From the NCBI RefSeq assembly GCF_032302195.1, contig NZ_CP135275.1:930001-994000 (forward strand): DNA of 64,000 bases. Direction: 5' to 3'. This DNA is from Paenibacillus sp. MMS20-IR301 (GTDB lineage: Bacteria > Bacillota > Bacilli > Paenibacillales > Paenibacillaceae). The translations under genes and the position numbers were made by a program. Positions 26,956 through 34,820 of the stretch are shown here, one piece after another; position 1 is the first letter of the stretch, and every line of letters starts with the position of its first letter. Under the pieces are notes generated by a model that did not search any database, was not told the DNA's origin, and saw only the letters and a list, made by a program, of their open reading frames with translations.

Positions 26956-28155
26956 ATGAAGACATTAACCGTAAAACCGTTGGTATCCTTATTAATATGC
27001 CTGCTGCTGGTGCTGGTACCGCTGCCTTGTGTCCGGGCCGAGAATGCTTCGGTCTCCACACACGCCAGGGCGGCAGCGCTGATTGATGTCGAATCCGGCA
27101 GGCTGCTCTACAGCAGCCGGGGTGATGAGCCGATGCTGATTGCCAGCCTGACCAAAATAATGACGGCCATTGTGGCCATAGAGAATGGTGATCTGGCTTC
27201 CAAGGTAAAAGTGGGGAAAAACGCTTTTGCCAAAGAGGGCTCTTCCCTGTATCTGAAGCAAGGCGAGGAGATGTCTCTGGAGGATATGCTGTACGGCCTG
27301 ATGCTGCGTTCGGGGAATGATGCGGCCACCGCGATTGCCGAGCATGTCGGCGGGTCGGAGCAGGGCTTTGTCTATCTGATGAATGCGAAGGCGGAGGAGC
27401 TGAACCTTAAGCATACGCATTTCGCCAACCCGCATGGACTGGATGCCGAAGGCCACTACTCGAGCGCAAATGATCTGGCAGAGTTAACCGCTTATGCGCT
27501 GCATAACCCGGTATTTAAGGAGATTGTAGCTACTAAGGAGAAGACGGCGGACAATCCGAATGAGCAGTGGGATTACAAATGGAGCAATAAGAATAAAATG
27601 CTGCGGCTCTATGAAGGGGCGGACGGCGTGAAGACGGGGTATACCAAAAAAGCGCTCCGCTGCCTGGTCAGCTCTGCTACACGGGGCGGACAGCAGCTGG
27701 TTGCGGTTACGCTGAACGACGGCAATGACTGGAATGACCATTCGGCACTGCTGGATTTCGGCTTCAACCACTACCCTCTTAAGACGCTGGTAGAACGTGG
27801 TGAAGGCATCAGCGGCTACAATCTGGTCACCGGGATGGAATTCTCGTATCCGCTTGGCCAGGGGGAGGAAGCCAGGCTGGTCACCAAGCTGGTGCTGAAC
27901 GAGGAGAAGACTCCTGCCGGAGCGGATTCCCGCGCGGGTGAAGGGGCTGCGGCCAGCAGCTTCGGACTCAAGGGGGCCATTATTCTGCAGCTGGGCGGCA
28001 AGGAAATCGGCCGAGTTCCGGTGTATGCGCCGAACCAGCTGCCGCCGGAAGCAACGGCGTATACGAAGAGATACAGCCCGGCCGGTGCAGCACCATACCC
28101 TGCGGACAACTGGCTGCAGGCCTTCGGCAGCGCGTTGCGGGCGTTGTTCCAGTGA
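26956..28155 (+). CDS. D-alanyl-D-alanine carboxypeptidase (DacB/DacF type)
   Basis: A low-molecular-weight penicillin-binding protein that trims the terminal D-Ala of peptidoglycan stem peptides. A signal peptide (to about PCVRAENA) is followed by an S11 peptidase domain: SLTK (the nucleophile Ser in LIASLTKIMT), SGN in LRSGNDAA, and KTGYT. A C-terminal beta domain runs from about 285 to 400. Position between ytfJ and spmA-spmB matches dacB of B. subtilis, which lowers cortex cross-linking with SpmA/SpmB. DacF is the alternative assignment. ATG 26956 is preferred over 26950 because GGAGG abuts the latter. Confidence 0.9.
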   Translation: MKTLTVKPLVSLLICLLLVLVPLPCVRAENASVSTHARAAALIDVESGRLLYSSRGDEPMLIASLTKIMTAIVAIENGDLASKVKVGKNAFAKEGSSLYLKQGEEMSLEDMLYGLMLRSGNDAATAIAEHVGGSEQGFVYLMNAKAEELNLKHTHFANPHGLDAEGHYSSANDLAELTAYALHNPVFKEIVATKEKTADNPNEQWDYKWSNKNKMLRLYEGADGVKTGYTKKALRCLVSSATRGGQQLVAVTLNDGNDWNDHSALLDFGFNHYPLKTLVERGEGISGYNLVTGMEFSYPLGQGEEARLVTKLVLNEEKTPAGADSRAGEGAAASSFGLKGAIILQLGGKEIGRVPVYAPNQLPPEATAYTKRYSPAGAAPYPADNWLQAFGSALRALFQ

Positions 28156-28410
28156 TGCGGAGCTGCCTAAGTGCTAAGTGTAGAAAAGGCATCTATTTCT
28201 ATGGCAATATCCGATATTGCGAAAACAGTTGGATAAACAGCATTTAATTTGGCTCAACCGGCGGATAACAGGCAGTACAGGTGAAATTAATATACGAATA
28301 TCCAACTATTTTCGAAAAAGTTGCTTTGAAGCCTTAATTAAATAGCATAAATCCACCTATTATTTAGAAGCTAAATTAAGTTCAGGGTGAAGCTGGAGGA
28401 GGGGAAACGA
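28156..28410. repeat. AT-rich intergenic region with degenerate repeats
   Basis: CGAAAACAGTTGGATA (28220-28235) and TATCCAACTATTTTCG (28299-28314) form an inverted repeat matching at 15 of 16 positions. ATCCAACTAT (28300) recurs as ATCCACCTAT 51 bases later (28351). No gene is seen. It sits between dacB-like and spmA, which are otherwise adjacent operon genes. Confidence 0.55.
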
Positions 28411-29082
28411 ATGATAAACGGTATCTGGCTGGGGATGATTCTGATCGGGTTTGTGTTTGCGGCTGTGAACGGACGGATGGATGAATTCACGGCTGCCGTA
28501 TTCGACGGTGCCAAAAGCGGCGTTACGGTCAGCTTCGGACTAATCAGTGTACTGGTGTTCTGGCTGGGGATTATGCGGATTGCGGAGGATGCCGGCCTGC
28601 TGAAGAAAATAGCCAGAGTGCTTGGACCGGTAGTAGCCTTTTTATTCCCGGATGTGCCCAAAGGCCATCCGGCTATCGGCTATATCCTCTCCAATATGAG
28701 CGCCAATCTGCTGGGGCTTGGCAATGCTGCTACCCCCATGGGCATTAAGGCGATGCAGGAGCTGCAGAGCCTTAATCCGGACAAGGAGACCGCTAGCCCG
28801 GCGATGTGTACCCTGCTTGCGTTAAATACGGCCAGCATTACGCTGATTCCGGCAACGCTGATAGCCATCCGGCTGAACTATGGATCAGCCGACCCGGCAG
28901 CAATTGTCGGAACGACGCTGGCCGCTACGGCAGTGGCCACGCTTGCCGCTATTGCAGCGGACAGGCTGTTCCGCCGCCTGACCCTGCTGCGGAGGCCTCC
29001 GGCCCCGCCGCCGCTGGTAAAGAAAAGCAAGGGCCCGGCGAAAGGGAGCTCGGCGCTCCCTCATTCTTCTATGAAAGGGTGA
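28411..29082 (+). CDS. spmA: spore maturation protein A
   Basis: A nucleoside-recognition/Gate-domain membrane protein, 223 residues, about five hydrophobic segments. Signature pieces: IWLGMILIGFVFAAVNGRMDE split at GFV, GVTVSFGLISVLVFWLGIMRIAEDAG (family core around LGIMRIAE), and NMSANLLGLGNAATPMGI. With SpmB and DacB it controls spore cortex cross-linking and core dehydration. ATG 28411 follows GGAGGAGGGG by 6 bases. The Pro/Lys/Ser-rich C-terminal tail (about 195-223) is longer than I would expect. Confidence 0.93.
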   Translation: MINGIWLGMILIGFVFAAVNGRMDEFTAAVFDGAKSGVTVSFGLISVLVFWLGIMRIAEDAGLLKKIARVLGPVVAFLFPDVPKGHPAIGYILSNMSANLLGLGNAATPMGIKAMQELQSLNPDKETASPAMCTLLALNTASITLIPATLIAIRLNYGSADPAAIVGTTLAATAVATLAAIAADRLFRRLTLLRRPPAPPPLVKKSKGPAKGSSALPHSSMKG

Positions 29083-29088
29083 CCCGCT

Positions 29089-29622
29089 TTGTTCCAATTA
29101 ATCAGTCTAATCTCCGCCTGGGCGATACCGGTGATGGTCACCTTCATCCCGCTCTATGCCTTCACCCGGAGGATTCCGGTCTATGAATCCTTCGTGGAGG
29201 GGGCGAAGGACGGGTTCAGCACTGCCATAGCCATCATCCCCCATCTGGTCGGCATGCTGGTGGCGATCAGCGTCTTCCGGGCATCGGGGGCACTGGACTT
29301 CCTGATGGGCTTTATAAGCCCTGCTCTGAAGGGGCTGGGTGTTCCCCCTGAAGTTCTTCCGCTCGGCCTCCTGCGCCCGTTGACAGGCACCGGATCGCTT
29401 GCCTATACGACAGACCTGATCCGTGTTCACGGGCCGGACTCATTGATCGGCATGATTGCATCTACTATACAGGGGAGTACAGATACCACCCTGTATGTGC
29501 TGACCGTATACTTCGGCGCTGTAGGCATCCGCAACGGCCGTTATGCGCTTAAAGTAGGCTTGTTCTCCGATATTGTCGGCTTTGTTGCGGCGATTGCTGT
29601 ATGTCTGCTGGTCTTTGGGTAA
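29089..29622 (+). CDS. spmB: spore maturation protein B
   Basis: A 177-residue Gate-domain membrane protein, partner of SpmA. Conserved: WAIPVMVTFIPLYAFTRRI, VYESFVEGAKDGFSTAI, IIPHLVGMLVAISVFRASGA, PLGLLRPLTGTGSL and IQGSTDTTLYVLTVYFGAVG. The start is TTG 29089, 6 bases after the spmA stop, with AAAGGG as a moderate ribosome site. It ends the conserved spm pair; the following genes are lineage-specific. Confidence 0.94.
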   Translation: MFQLISLISAWAIPVMVTFIPLYAFTRRIPVYESFVEGAKDGFSTAIAIIPHLVGMLVAISVFRASGALDFLMGFISPALKGLGVPPEVLPLGLLRPLTGTGSLAYTTDLIRVHGPDSLIGMIASTIQGSTDTTLYVLTVYFGAVGIRNGRYALKVGLFSDIVGFVAAIAVCLLVFG

Positions 29623-29717
29623 CCGAAAAAGCCGCTGGGAAAAGAAGGAAAAGTCCGGTGCCCTGAAGAATTATTCAACAGATATCCATTGATTAATTCA
29701 GAGGAGCAAATTTTATA

Positions 29718-30209
29718 GTGGAAATGATTGTGATTTTACTATTTTTATATGTATTTGTTTTCATCTATTTATATACACACGCAGTTAAAGCATTTAAGGA
29801 AGAGTGGGTCCTTGACCGAAAGTTTCTGGCCCGTAAGCTGCTGAAATTATCGGGGATATTCCTCGCCCTGCTCCTGATTAATTTCCTGATGCTGAATTTC
29901 AATCTGGAAAGAACCGGGAGTACAGGTGCGCTGCAACTGAATATACTCTGTGGATTCATTGCATTCTCCGGGGTCTTGGCTTTTTTTGCCGGGAGGAAGA
30001 TATTCACAGCCTTCATGGGAGTTTTGTATATATTAGATCTGCTTACATTTATTTATTACATAGGGAAAATGACTGGTAATGGGCTGGAGGATTTCGCTCT
30101 CGGCATACACAGCGGGATTATCCTTTTTATTAACCTGCTGCTATTTGCCGCAGCTATTCTTCTTGATCGTGCAATTCCGCTCGAAGAGCCGGGTGATAAG
30201 ATAATTTAA
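29718..30209 (+). CDS. small membrane protein of unknown function, paralog 1
   Basis: A 163-residue hydrophobic protein with about four membrane helices (roughly 3-22, 43-62, 72-110 as two segments, and 130-152) and a basic loop EEWVLDRKFLARKLLK after the first helix. I do not recognise a family. It is clearly related to the gene at 30452, sharing the loop-helix pattern (E/R)...L.R(K/R)L..LSG.F and ending YI.DL. The GTG start has GAGGAG 12 bases upstream. It lies between spmB and rluB, where B. subtilis has nothing comparable. Confidence 0.65.
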   Translation: MEMIVILLFLYVFVFIYLYTHAVKAFKEEWVLDRKFLARKLLKLSGIFLALLLINFLMLNFNLERTGSTGALQLNILCGFIAFSGVLAFFAGRKIFTAFMGVLYILDLLTFIYYIGKMTGNGLEDFALGIHSGIILFINLLLFAAAILLDRAIPLEEPGDKII

Positions 30210-30228
30210 CGGATGGACAGGCACCTTT

Positions 30229-30400
30229 GTTGCACGTCGTACAACTTAAAGCGCCGAGTTCCGGCGGAATTATAAGGATTGTTGTAGAATTTACAATAAT
30301 TTCAACGCTTTACCGTTGAAATGGAAAGAAATGTTGTATTTCTTACAGCATTCTTTGAATAGAGCTGCTATCCTGATGAGAATATTGTATTTTCTGCAGG
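30229..30400 (+). repeat. four imperfect palindromes with a 52-base period
   Basis: 17-base units start at 30229, 30281, 30333 and 30384 (steps 52, 52, 51). They read GTTGCACGTCGTACAAC, GTTGTAGAATTTACAAT, GTTGTATTTCTTACAGC and ATTGTATTTTCTGCAGG, following rTTGtA-N5-TaCAr. The 35-base spacers include hairpins (CGCCG/CGGCG in the first, TTCAACG/CGTTGAA in the second). The array fills the gap between the two paralogous membrane-protein genes. Confidence 0.65.
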
Positions 30401-30451
30401 ATTTTTTGCGGCATGTTTAATAATTATTATTCCGGAGGGGCAGCGGGGAAG

Positions 30452-30937
30452 ATGGGACCGGTTATTTTCTTATTGGCTTGCTATGCGGCAGTTCTATTGT
30501 ACTTGTTTCATCACGCCAGAGATATTTTTGCATTAGCCTGGAATCAGGAACGCAGCAACTTGAGCCGCAGGCTGGTGATGCTGTCCGGGTTATTTATTTT
30601 ACTTCTGCTGATGGACTTTCTGGTGCTGAATACCAATTGGGAGCATGCAGGCCGGAGCTTTATTCTGCCCGTAAATATATTTCTTGGAGCGGTTGTTCTT
30701 ACAATCGTGCTGGGTATCTTTGCCCTAAGGTATGTATTTGCAGGAATCATCACATTTCTGTACATATTCGATCTGGTCCAATATCGTCAATTCCTGACAG
30801 CTATTACGGGAGATTCTTCGCGGGATGGCGGTATCGGATATGGCTTGCTGTTTAATATATTTATTAATCTAATCGGTTTTGCCGTAGCTGTTGCTATAGA
30901 TCATGTTATCCATCTGGTACAAAAGGCTAAAGTATAA
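30452..30937 (+). CDS. small membrane protein of unknown function, paralog 2
   Basis: A 161-residue hydrophobic protein with about four membrane helices, paralogous to the gene at 29718. The N-termini align without gaps when the start is ATG 30452 (MGPVIFLLACY against MEMIVILLFLY, both reaching a HA motif at residues 21-22). That alignment decides the start, although an upstream in-frame ATG at 30413 exists. The loop NQERSNLSRRLVMLSGLF corresponds to the paralog's basic loop. GGAGGGG lies 13 bases upstream. Function unknown. Confidence 0.65.
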   Translation: MGPVIFLLACYAAVLLYLFHHARDIFALAWNQERSNLSRRLVMLSGLFILLLLMDFLVLNTNWEHAGRSFILPVNIFLGAVVLTIVLGIFALRYVFAGIITFLYIFDLVQYRQFLTAITGDSSRDGGIGYGLLFNIFINLIGFAVAVAIDHVIHLVQKAKV

Positions 30938-31044
30938 ATTGTTTGAAGCTTATACTCGTATTAGCAGTGGGCACGTGTTGCCCGGTATTTATGTGACTGC
31001 TATTTTGAATGGTATGCAAGCGCTGCGCAGCAGCCGCTTGCCCT

Positions 31045-31085
31045 CAGCCCTTACCCTCCTCAGCGGGTGAGGGCTGATTGTTTTA
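31045..31085 (+). terminator. terminator after the paralog pair
   Basis: CAGCCCTTACCC pairs with GGGTGAGGGCTG over a CTCCTCAGC loop region, followed by ATTGTTTTA. A second hairpin, GCAAGCG/CGCTTGC, lies just upstream (about 31017-31041). Confidence 0.65.
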
Positions 31086-31109
31086 TCTTTGAAGGGTTCC
31101 CGCACAGCC

Positions 31110-31260
31110 CGCTGGCGGAGGAACGGAGCGGAAGTTTGGAGCTGTAGGAGCGCCAGCGACCGCCTTTGTCTGCGGATTTCACCGCTTAGCGGTATAAATC
31201 GAAGAAATCTGCAGACAACAGCGGCCGGAAGCCCAAATCTTCTGCGGAGTTTCGATTAGC
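31110..31260. repeat. nested palindromic intergenic element
   Basis: TTGTCTGCGGATTTC (31166-31180) pairs with GAAATCTGCAGACAA (31204-31218) at 14 of 15 positions. It encloses ACCGCTTAGCGGT (31181-31193), itself a perfect palindrome with a TTA loop. CCGC and GCGG extend the outer stem. No coding potential is seen in 30938-31374. It resembles palindromic repeats I associate with Paenibacillus intergenic regions, from memory only. Confidence 0.5.
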
Positions 31261-31374
31261 CGGCTCCCCCGCCCGCCCGCGCCCCCAACCCCCAAAGATT
31301 TTAACAGCAGTCCTCACCCCGCGCCCTCCCACTTCATATGCTATTTCAGCATTACGGAGGGAGGCCGGCAAAGG

Positions 31375-31719
31375 GTGGACTACAAAGGCTTTATTCTGCA
31401 TCATTCCCGCTGTACGTCGATTAACGGAAAAGGATTTGACTTCTGGGTCGGTTTAGACGGGGCGGTCTATGCTGCGCCGCTGCTGACAGATCCTGAGCAT
31501 ATTCATATTTGCTTTGAAGGCAACTATGGCGAGGCAGAGGCGGTTCCGCAGCTTACGGAAAGCCAGCAGCAGCTGTTTGCAGCCGGCAAGCTGATTCTGG
31601 AGCTGGCGGAACGTTATCAAATTACCCCTTTACTGATTGAACCGCATAGTAAAACTTGCCCTGGTGCATTTTTTCCGTGGAATGACCTTGTGATTTATCC
31701 TTCGGGTGGTTATCATTAA
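31375..31719 (+). CDS. short N-acetylmuramoyl-L-alanine amidase / PGRP-like protein
   Basis: A 114-residue protein. GFILHHSRCTSINGKGFDFW opens with the family's zinc-binding His region (HH at 9-10). HIHICFEGNYGE matches the PGRP/amidase_2 central strand, and PHSKTCPGAFFPW at the end carries the second zinc His and Cys. The order fits a minimal amidase that cleaves the bond between muramic acid and the stem peptide. No signal peptide is seen. The GTG start follows GGAGGGAGG by about 10 bases. It lies 20 bases before rluB. Confidence 0.75.
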   Translation: MDYKGFILHHSRCTSINGKGFDFWVGLDGAVYAAPLLTDPEHIHICFEGNYGEAEAVPQLTESQQQLFAAGKLILELAERYQITPLLIEPHSKTCPGAFFPWNDLVIYPSGGYH

Positions 31720-31739
31720 CCTGAGGTGAGTAGTCGAAA

Positions 31740-32498
31740 ATGGAAAGATTACAGAAAATTTTGGCGCAGGCTGGTGTGGCGTCCAGACGCAAGTGTGAAG
31801 AAATGATTTTAGCCGGTAAAGTGGAAGTCAACGGGGAACTCGTAACTACGCTTGGCACGAAGGTGGACCCCGCAACAGATATTATTAAAGTCTCGGGCAG
31901 GCTGATCAGAGGCGAGAATAAAATCTATATCATGTTCAATAAGCCTAAGGGTGTAATTACAAGCGCATCCGATGATAAGGGCCGCAAGGTGGTTACGGAT
32001 TACCTGAAGGGCATTACCGAGCGTGTATACCCTGTTGGCCGTCTGGATTATGATACCGAAGGGCTGCTGCTGCTGACCAATGACGGTGAGTTTGCCAATC
32101 TGCTCACGCATCCGAAGCATCACGTGCCGAAGACGTATCTGGCCACGGTCAAGGGTGTGCCGCACGGCACGGCGCTGGACAAGCTGAAGGCCGGCATCAA
32201 GCTGGAAGACGGCATGACGGCTCCGGCGGAAGTCGAGTACAAAGATGTTGACGAGGATAAGAAGGAAACGGTTATCAGCATCACGATTCATGAAGGGCGC
32301 AACCGTCAGGTCCGGCGGATGTTTGAAGCGATTTCTCATCCGGTAATCCGCCTGAAGCGGATTTCCTTCGGAGATATTCTGCTCCAGAACCTGAAACGCG
32401 GCTCCTACCGTCATCTGACCAAGGATGAGATTAATCATCTGCAGCAGATTGCCAAAGCGGGGGCGCTAAGAGAGAATACGACCCGCAAAGACACATAA
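31740..32498 (+). CDS. rluB: 23S rRNA pseudouridine synthase
   Basis: Modifies a uridine near the peptidyl transferase centre of 23S rRNA. The 252-residue protein has an N-terminal S4 RNA-binding domain (about 2-60, MERLQKILAQAGVASRRKCEE split after AGV) and the RsuA/RluB catalytic domain. The latter has the nucleophile Asp in GRLDYDTEGLLLLTNDGE and the INEGRNRQVRRMF-type motif (here IHEGRNRQVRRMFEA). It sits between spmAB and resA as in B. subtilis (ypuL). The Shine-Dalgarno is GAGGTGAG, 10 bases upstream. Confidence 0.95.
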   Translation: MERLQKILAQAGVASRRKCEEMILAGKVEVNGELVTTLGTKVDPATDIIKVSGRLIRGENKIYIMFNKPKGVITSASDDKGRKVVTDYLKGITERVYPVGRLDYDTEGLLLLTNDGEFANLLTHPKHHVPKTYLATVKGVPHGTALDKLKAGIKLEDGMTAPAEVEYKDVDEDKKETVISITIHEGRNRQVRRMFEAISHPVIRLKRISFGDILLQNLKRGSYRHLTKDEINHLQQIAKAGALRENTTRKDT

Positions 32499-32610
32499 AG
32501 TTCACAATTCCCCCTCCTAAAACTGTGACAATATTCGTTATAATGTTCATAGGATGTTCACACCTAACGAATAATGTAATGAGTTGCGTCACAGAAGGGG
32601 GCACCCGCGT

Positions 32611-33135
32611 ATGGGCAAAGCGAGAAAGCCGATCCAAATTGTGATTCTATCTCTAATTCTCCTGCTTGGGGTATATGCTGTCGGTTCCTCCGTGTTCGGA
32701 GGCGAAGGTAAACTGGAGGAAGGCGGAAGAGCGCCGGACTTCAAGCTGCTGGGGCTGGACGGCCTGACCCACACGCTGGAGGAATACAGAGGGAAGTCCG
32801 TAGTGCTTAACTTCTGGGGCTCCTGGTGCGCCCCTTGTGTGAAGGAAATGCCTGCCCTGCAGGCACAGTGGGAGAAGTGGAAGGATCAGGGCGTAGTGGT
32901 GATAGGAGTGAATGTAGGCGAGGATCAGATGACGGTGGAGAATTTCGTGAAGCTGGTCGACATCAATTTTCCGGTTGTAATGGATACGGGACGTGATGCC
33001 GTCCGCAGCTACGGGGTATCACCGCTGCCGACTACATTCTTCATTAATGAGAAGGGCAAGGTGGACAGCATTCACATCGGCCAGCTGGATTTAAGTTCGC
33101 TTGACGAGCAAATCGGGAAGCTGGTGGGACAATGA
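32611..33135 (+). CDS. resA: thiol-disulfide oxidoreductase for cytochrome c maturation
   Basis: A membrane-anchored thioredoxin-like protein (174 residues). It has an N-terminal helix (about 8-27), then a TlpA-type domain on the outer face with the redox motif WCAPC in NFWGSWCAPCVKEMP, the family's buried Glu region, and the cis-Pro segment SPLPTTFFI. ResA reduces apocytochrome c haem-binding cysteines so that ResB/ResC can attach haem. ATG 32611 follows AGAAGGGGG by 10 bases. It overlaps resB by 4 bases. Confidence 0.95.
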   Translation: MGKARKPIQIVILSLILLLGVYAVGSSVFGGEGKLEEGGRAPDFKLLGLDGLTHTLEEYRGKSVVLNFWGSWCAPCVKEMPALQAQWEKWKDQGVVVIGVNVGEDQMTVENFVKLVDINFPVVMDTGRDAVRSYGVSPLPTTFFINEKGKVDSIHIGQLDLSSLDEQIGKLVGQ

Positions 33136-34820
33136 AGCCGAACCTGCCGCTGATCAGCAATACCAAATGCGAATGCGGACATCAGAACCCTGTGGGGACG
33201 GTGCTCTGCGAAGCCTGCGGTAAACCGCTTGACGAGAAGGAATGGAAGGCTACAGGAAATCTGGAGATGCGGTACGACGGGGTTGCCCGGCGCTCACAGC
33301 GTGTAAGTCCGGGGATCATCGACCGGGTCTGGAACTTTTTTTCCTCCGTCAAGATTGCCATCTATCTCATTGTACTGACACTGCTGGGCGCTATGCTGGG
33401 TACGATATTTCCGCAGGAGAGCACGTTTCTGAATATTGATGCATCAACTTATTATAATGAAATGTATGGAACAGCCGGGAATATATATTATAGACTCGGC
33501 CTTTCGCATACCTACGAATCCTGGTGGTTTGTAACGCTGCTTGTGATGATTGGGGCTTCCCTGGTCGTTTGCAGCCTGGACCGGGTGCTTCCGCTGTACA
33601 AGGCACTGACCCGGCAAAAGATCCGCAAGCACCGGCAGTTTCTGACCCGTCAGAAGCTGACGCTCACGGCCGCTGTGGAGGAAGAGCCGGAGTCCTGGAC
33701 TTCGCGCATGATCCAGCCGCTCCGGAAGAAGGGCTACAGGGTCCGGACGGAAGGCGGTGCTCTTTTAGCCGAGAAATACCGTTTCAGTCGCTGGGGACCT
33801 TATGTAATACATATCGGCCTGATTATATTTTTGCTGGCAGTACTCGCCAGAGGGCTTCCCGGACTGAATATGGACCAGCATCTTGCATTTCCGCAGGGAG
33901 AGGCTGTCAGAATTCCGGATACAAGCTTTTACCTGAAGAATGAGCAATTCACAGTAGAATTCTATAGTGACGAAGAGATGCCGGCCGAATTCCGCGGGGT
34001 TAAGGTTCTTCCCAAGCTTTATGAGACTAAAGCGGTCCTCTATGAATGCACTGCAGACTGCTTGGACCCGTCTAAGGAGCCTAAGCTTGCTGAAGTGGCC
34101 AGGCACGACATTCAGGTGAATTCTCCGTTGAGCTACAAAGGAATGAAAGCGTATCAGTTTGATTATGACCTGACCCCGGTGCTGCGTTCCGTGAAGCCTG
34201 ATCTTGTAAATTCAGCAACGGGCGAGAGCTACGGAAAGTTTGAGCTGGATATGAAGAATCCCGGGCGGGTTTTCAAGGCTGGTCCTTATACGCTTGAGCT
34301 GAAGGAGAAATATATGGATTTCGGACTGAATGAAGAAGGCCAGCCGGTATCCAAATCGCCTTACCCGAATGCGCCGGCCTTTCTGTTCCTGCTTAAGGGG
34401 CCAGGTCTGCCGGACGGGGGGCAGCAGTATTTTTACTTCCCGAAGCAGGTGGATAAAGAGCAGTTCCAGCAGGCAGCCATTAACGATAAGCTGGGCGGCG
34501 CAGACAGGTTTCTGGAGCTTGAGGTCAGCAGTATGAGCGATGTTGATTTCGCGGAGTCCACCACTTATCTGAATGTGCGTGTGGACCGGGCAATGCCCTT
34601 TGTCTGGGTCGGTGCAGGAATTATAATGCTGGGACTCATTCTCGGCTTCTACTGGCAGCATAGACGCATCTGGCTGTTCGTAGAGGACGGGGAGCTGGTA
34701 TTAGGAGGCCATACGAACAAGAACTGGTTCGGCTTCCGCCGTGAAATCGTTTCTATTCTTAAGCAGATAGACATGACAGTCGATGAAAAATCATTGGACA
34801 ACGGAGGAGGCCTGGCATGA
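33132..34820 (+). CDS. resB: cytochrome c biogenesis protein ResB
   Basis: One half of the system II haem-export and attachment complex (with ResC). 562 residues with helices near 74-93, 132-155 and 218-240, a large outer domain (about 245-495) and a last helix (about 496-515). Family segments NFFSSVKIAIYLIVLTLLGA (partly) and GTIFPQE are present. The N-terminus carries a short zinc-ribbon-like CEC-x11-CEAC motif (cysteines at about 13, 15, 27 and 30) facing the cytoplasm; I believe Bacillales ResB share it, but this was not checked. It overlaps resA and resC by 4 bases each. Confidence 0.94.
   Translation: MKPNLPLISNTKCECGHQNPVGTVLCEACGKPLDEKEWKATGNLEMRYDGVARRSQRVSPGIIDRVWNFFSSVKIAIYLIVLTLLGAMLGTIFPQESTFLNIDASTYYNEMYGTAGNIYYRLGLSHTYESWWFVTLLVMIGASLVVCSLDRVLPLYKALTRQKIRKHRQFLTRQKLTLTAAVEEEPESWTSRMIQPLRKKGYRVRTEGGALLAEKYRFSRWGPYVIHIGLIIFLLAVLARGLPGLNMDQHLAFPQGEAVRIPDTSFYLKNEQFTVEFYSDEEMPAEFRGVKVLPKLYETKAVLYECTADCLDPSKEPKLAEVARHDIQVNSPLSYKGMKAYQFDYDLTPVLRSVKPDLVNSATGESYGKFELDMKNPGRVFKAGPYTLELKEKYMDFGLNEEGQPVSKSPYPNAPAFLFLLKGPGLPDGGQQYFYFPKQVDKEQFQQAAINDKLGGADRFLELEVSSMSDVDFAESTTYLNVRVDRAMPFVWVGAGIIMLGLILGFYWQHRRIWLFVEDGELVLGGHTNKNWFGFRREIVSILKQIDMTVDEKSLDNGGGLA

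Noticed and set aside
28387-28410. GTG 28387 as an earlier spmA start
   Set aside because: The GGAGGAGGGG ribosome site lies inside this extension; ATG 28411 is correctly spaced.
30229-30400. Possible CRISPR array because of regular 52-base spacing
   Set aside because: The 17-base units are too diverged and too short, there are only four, and no cas genes are present.
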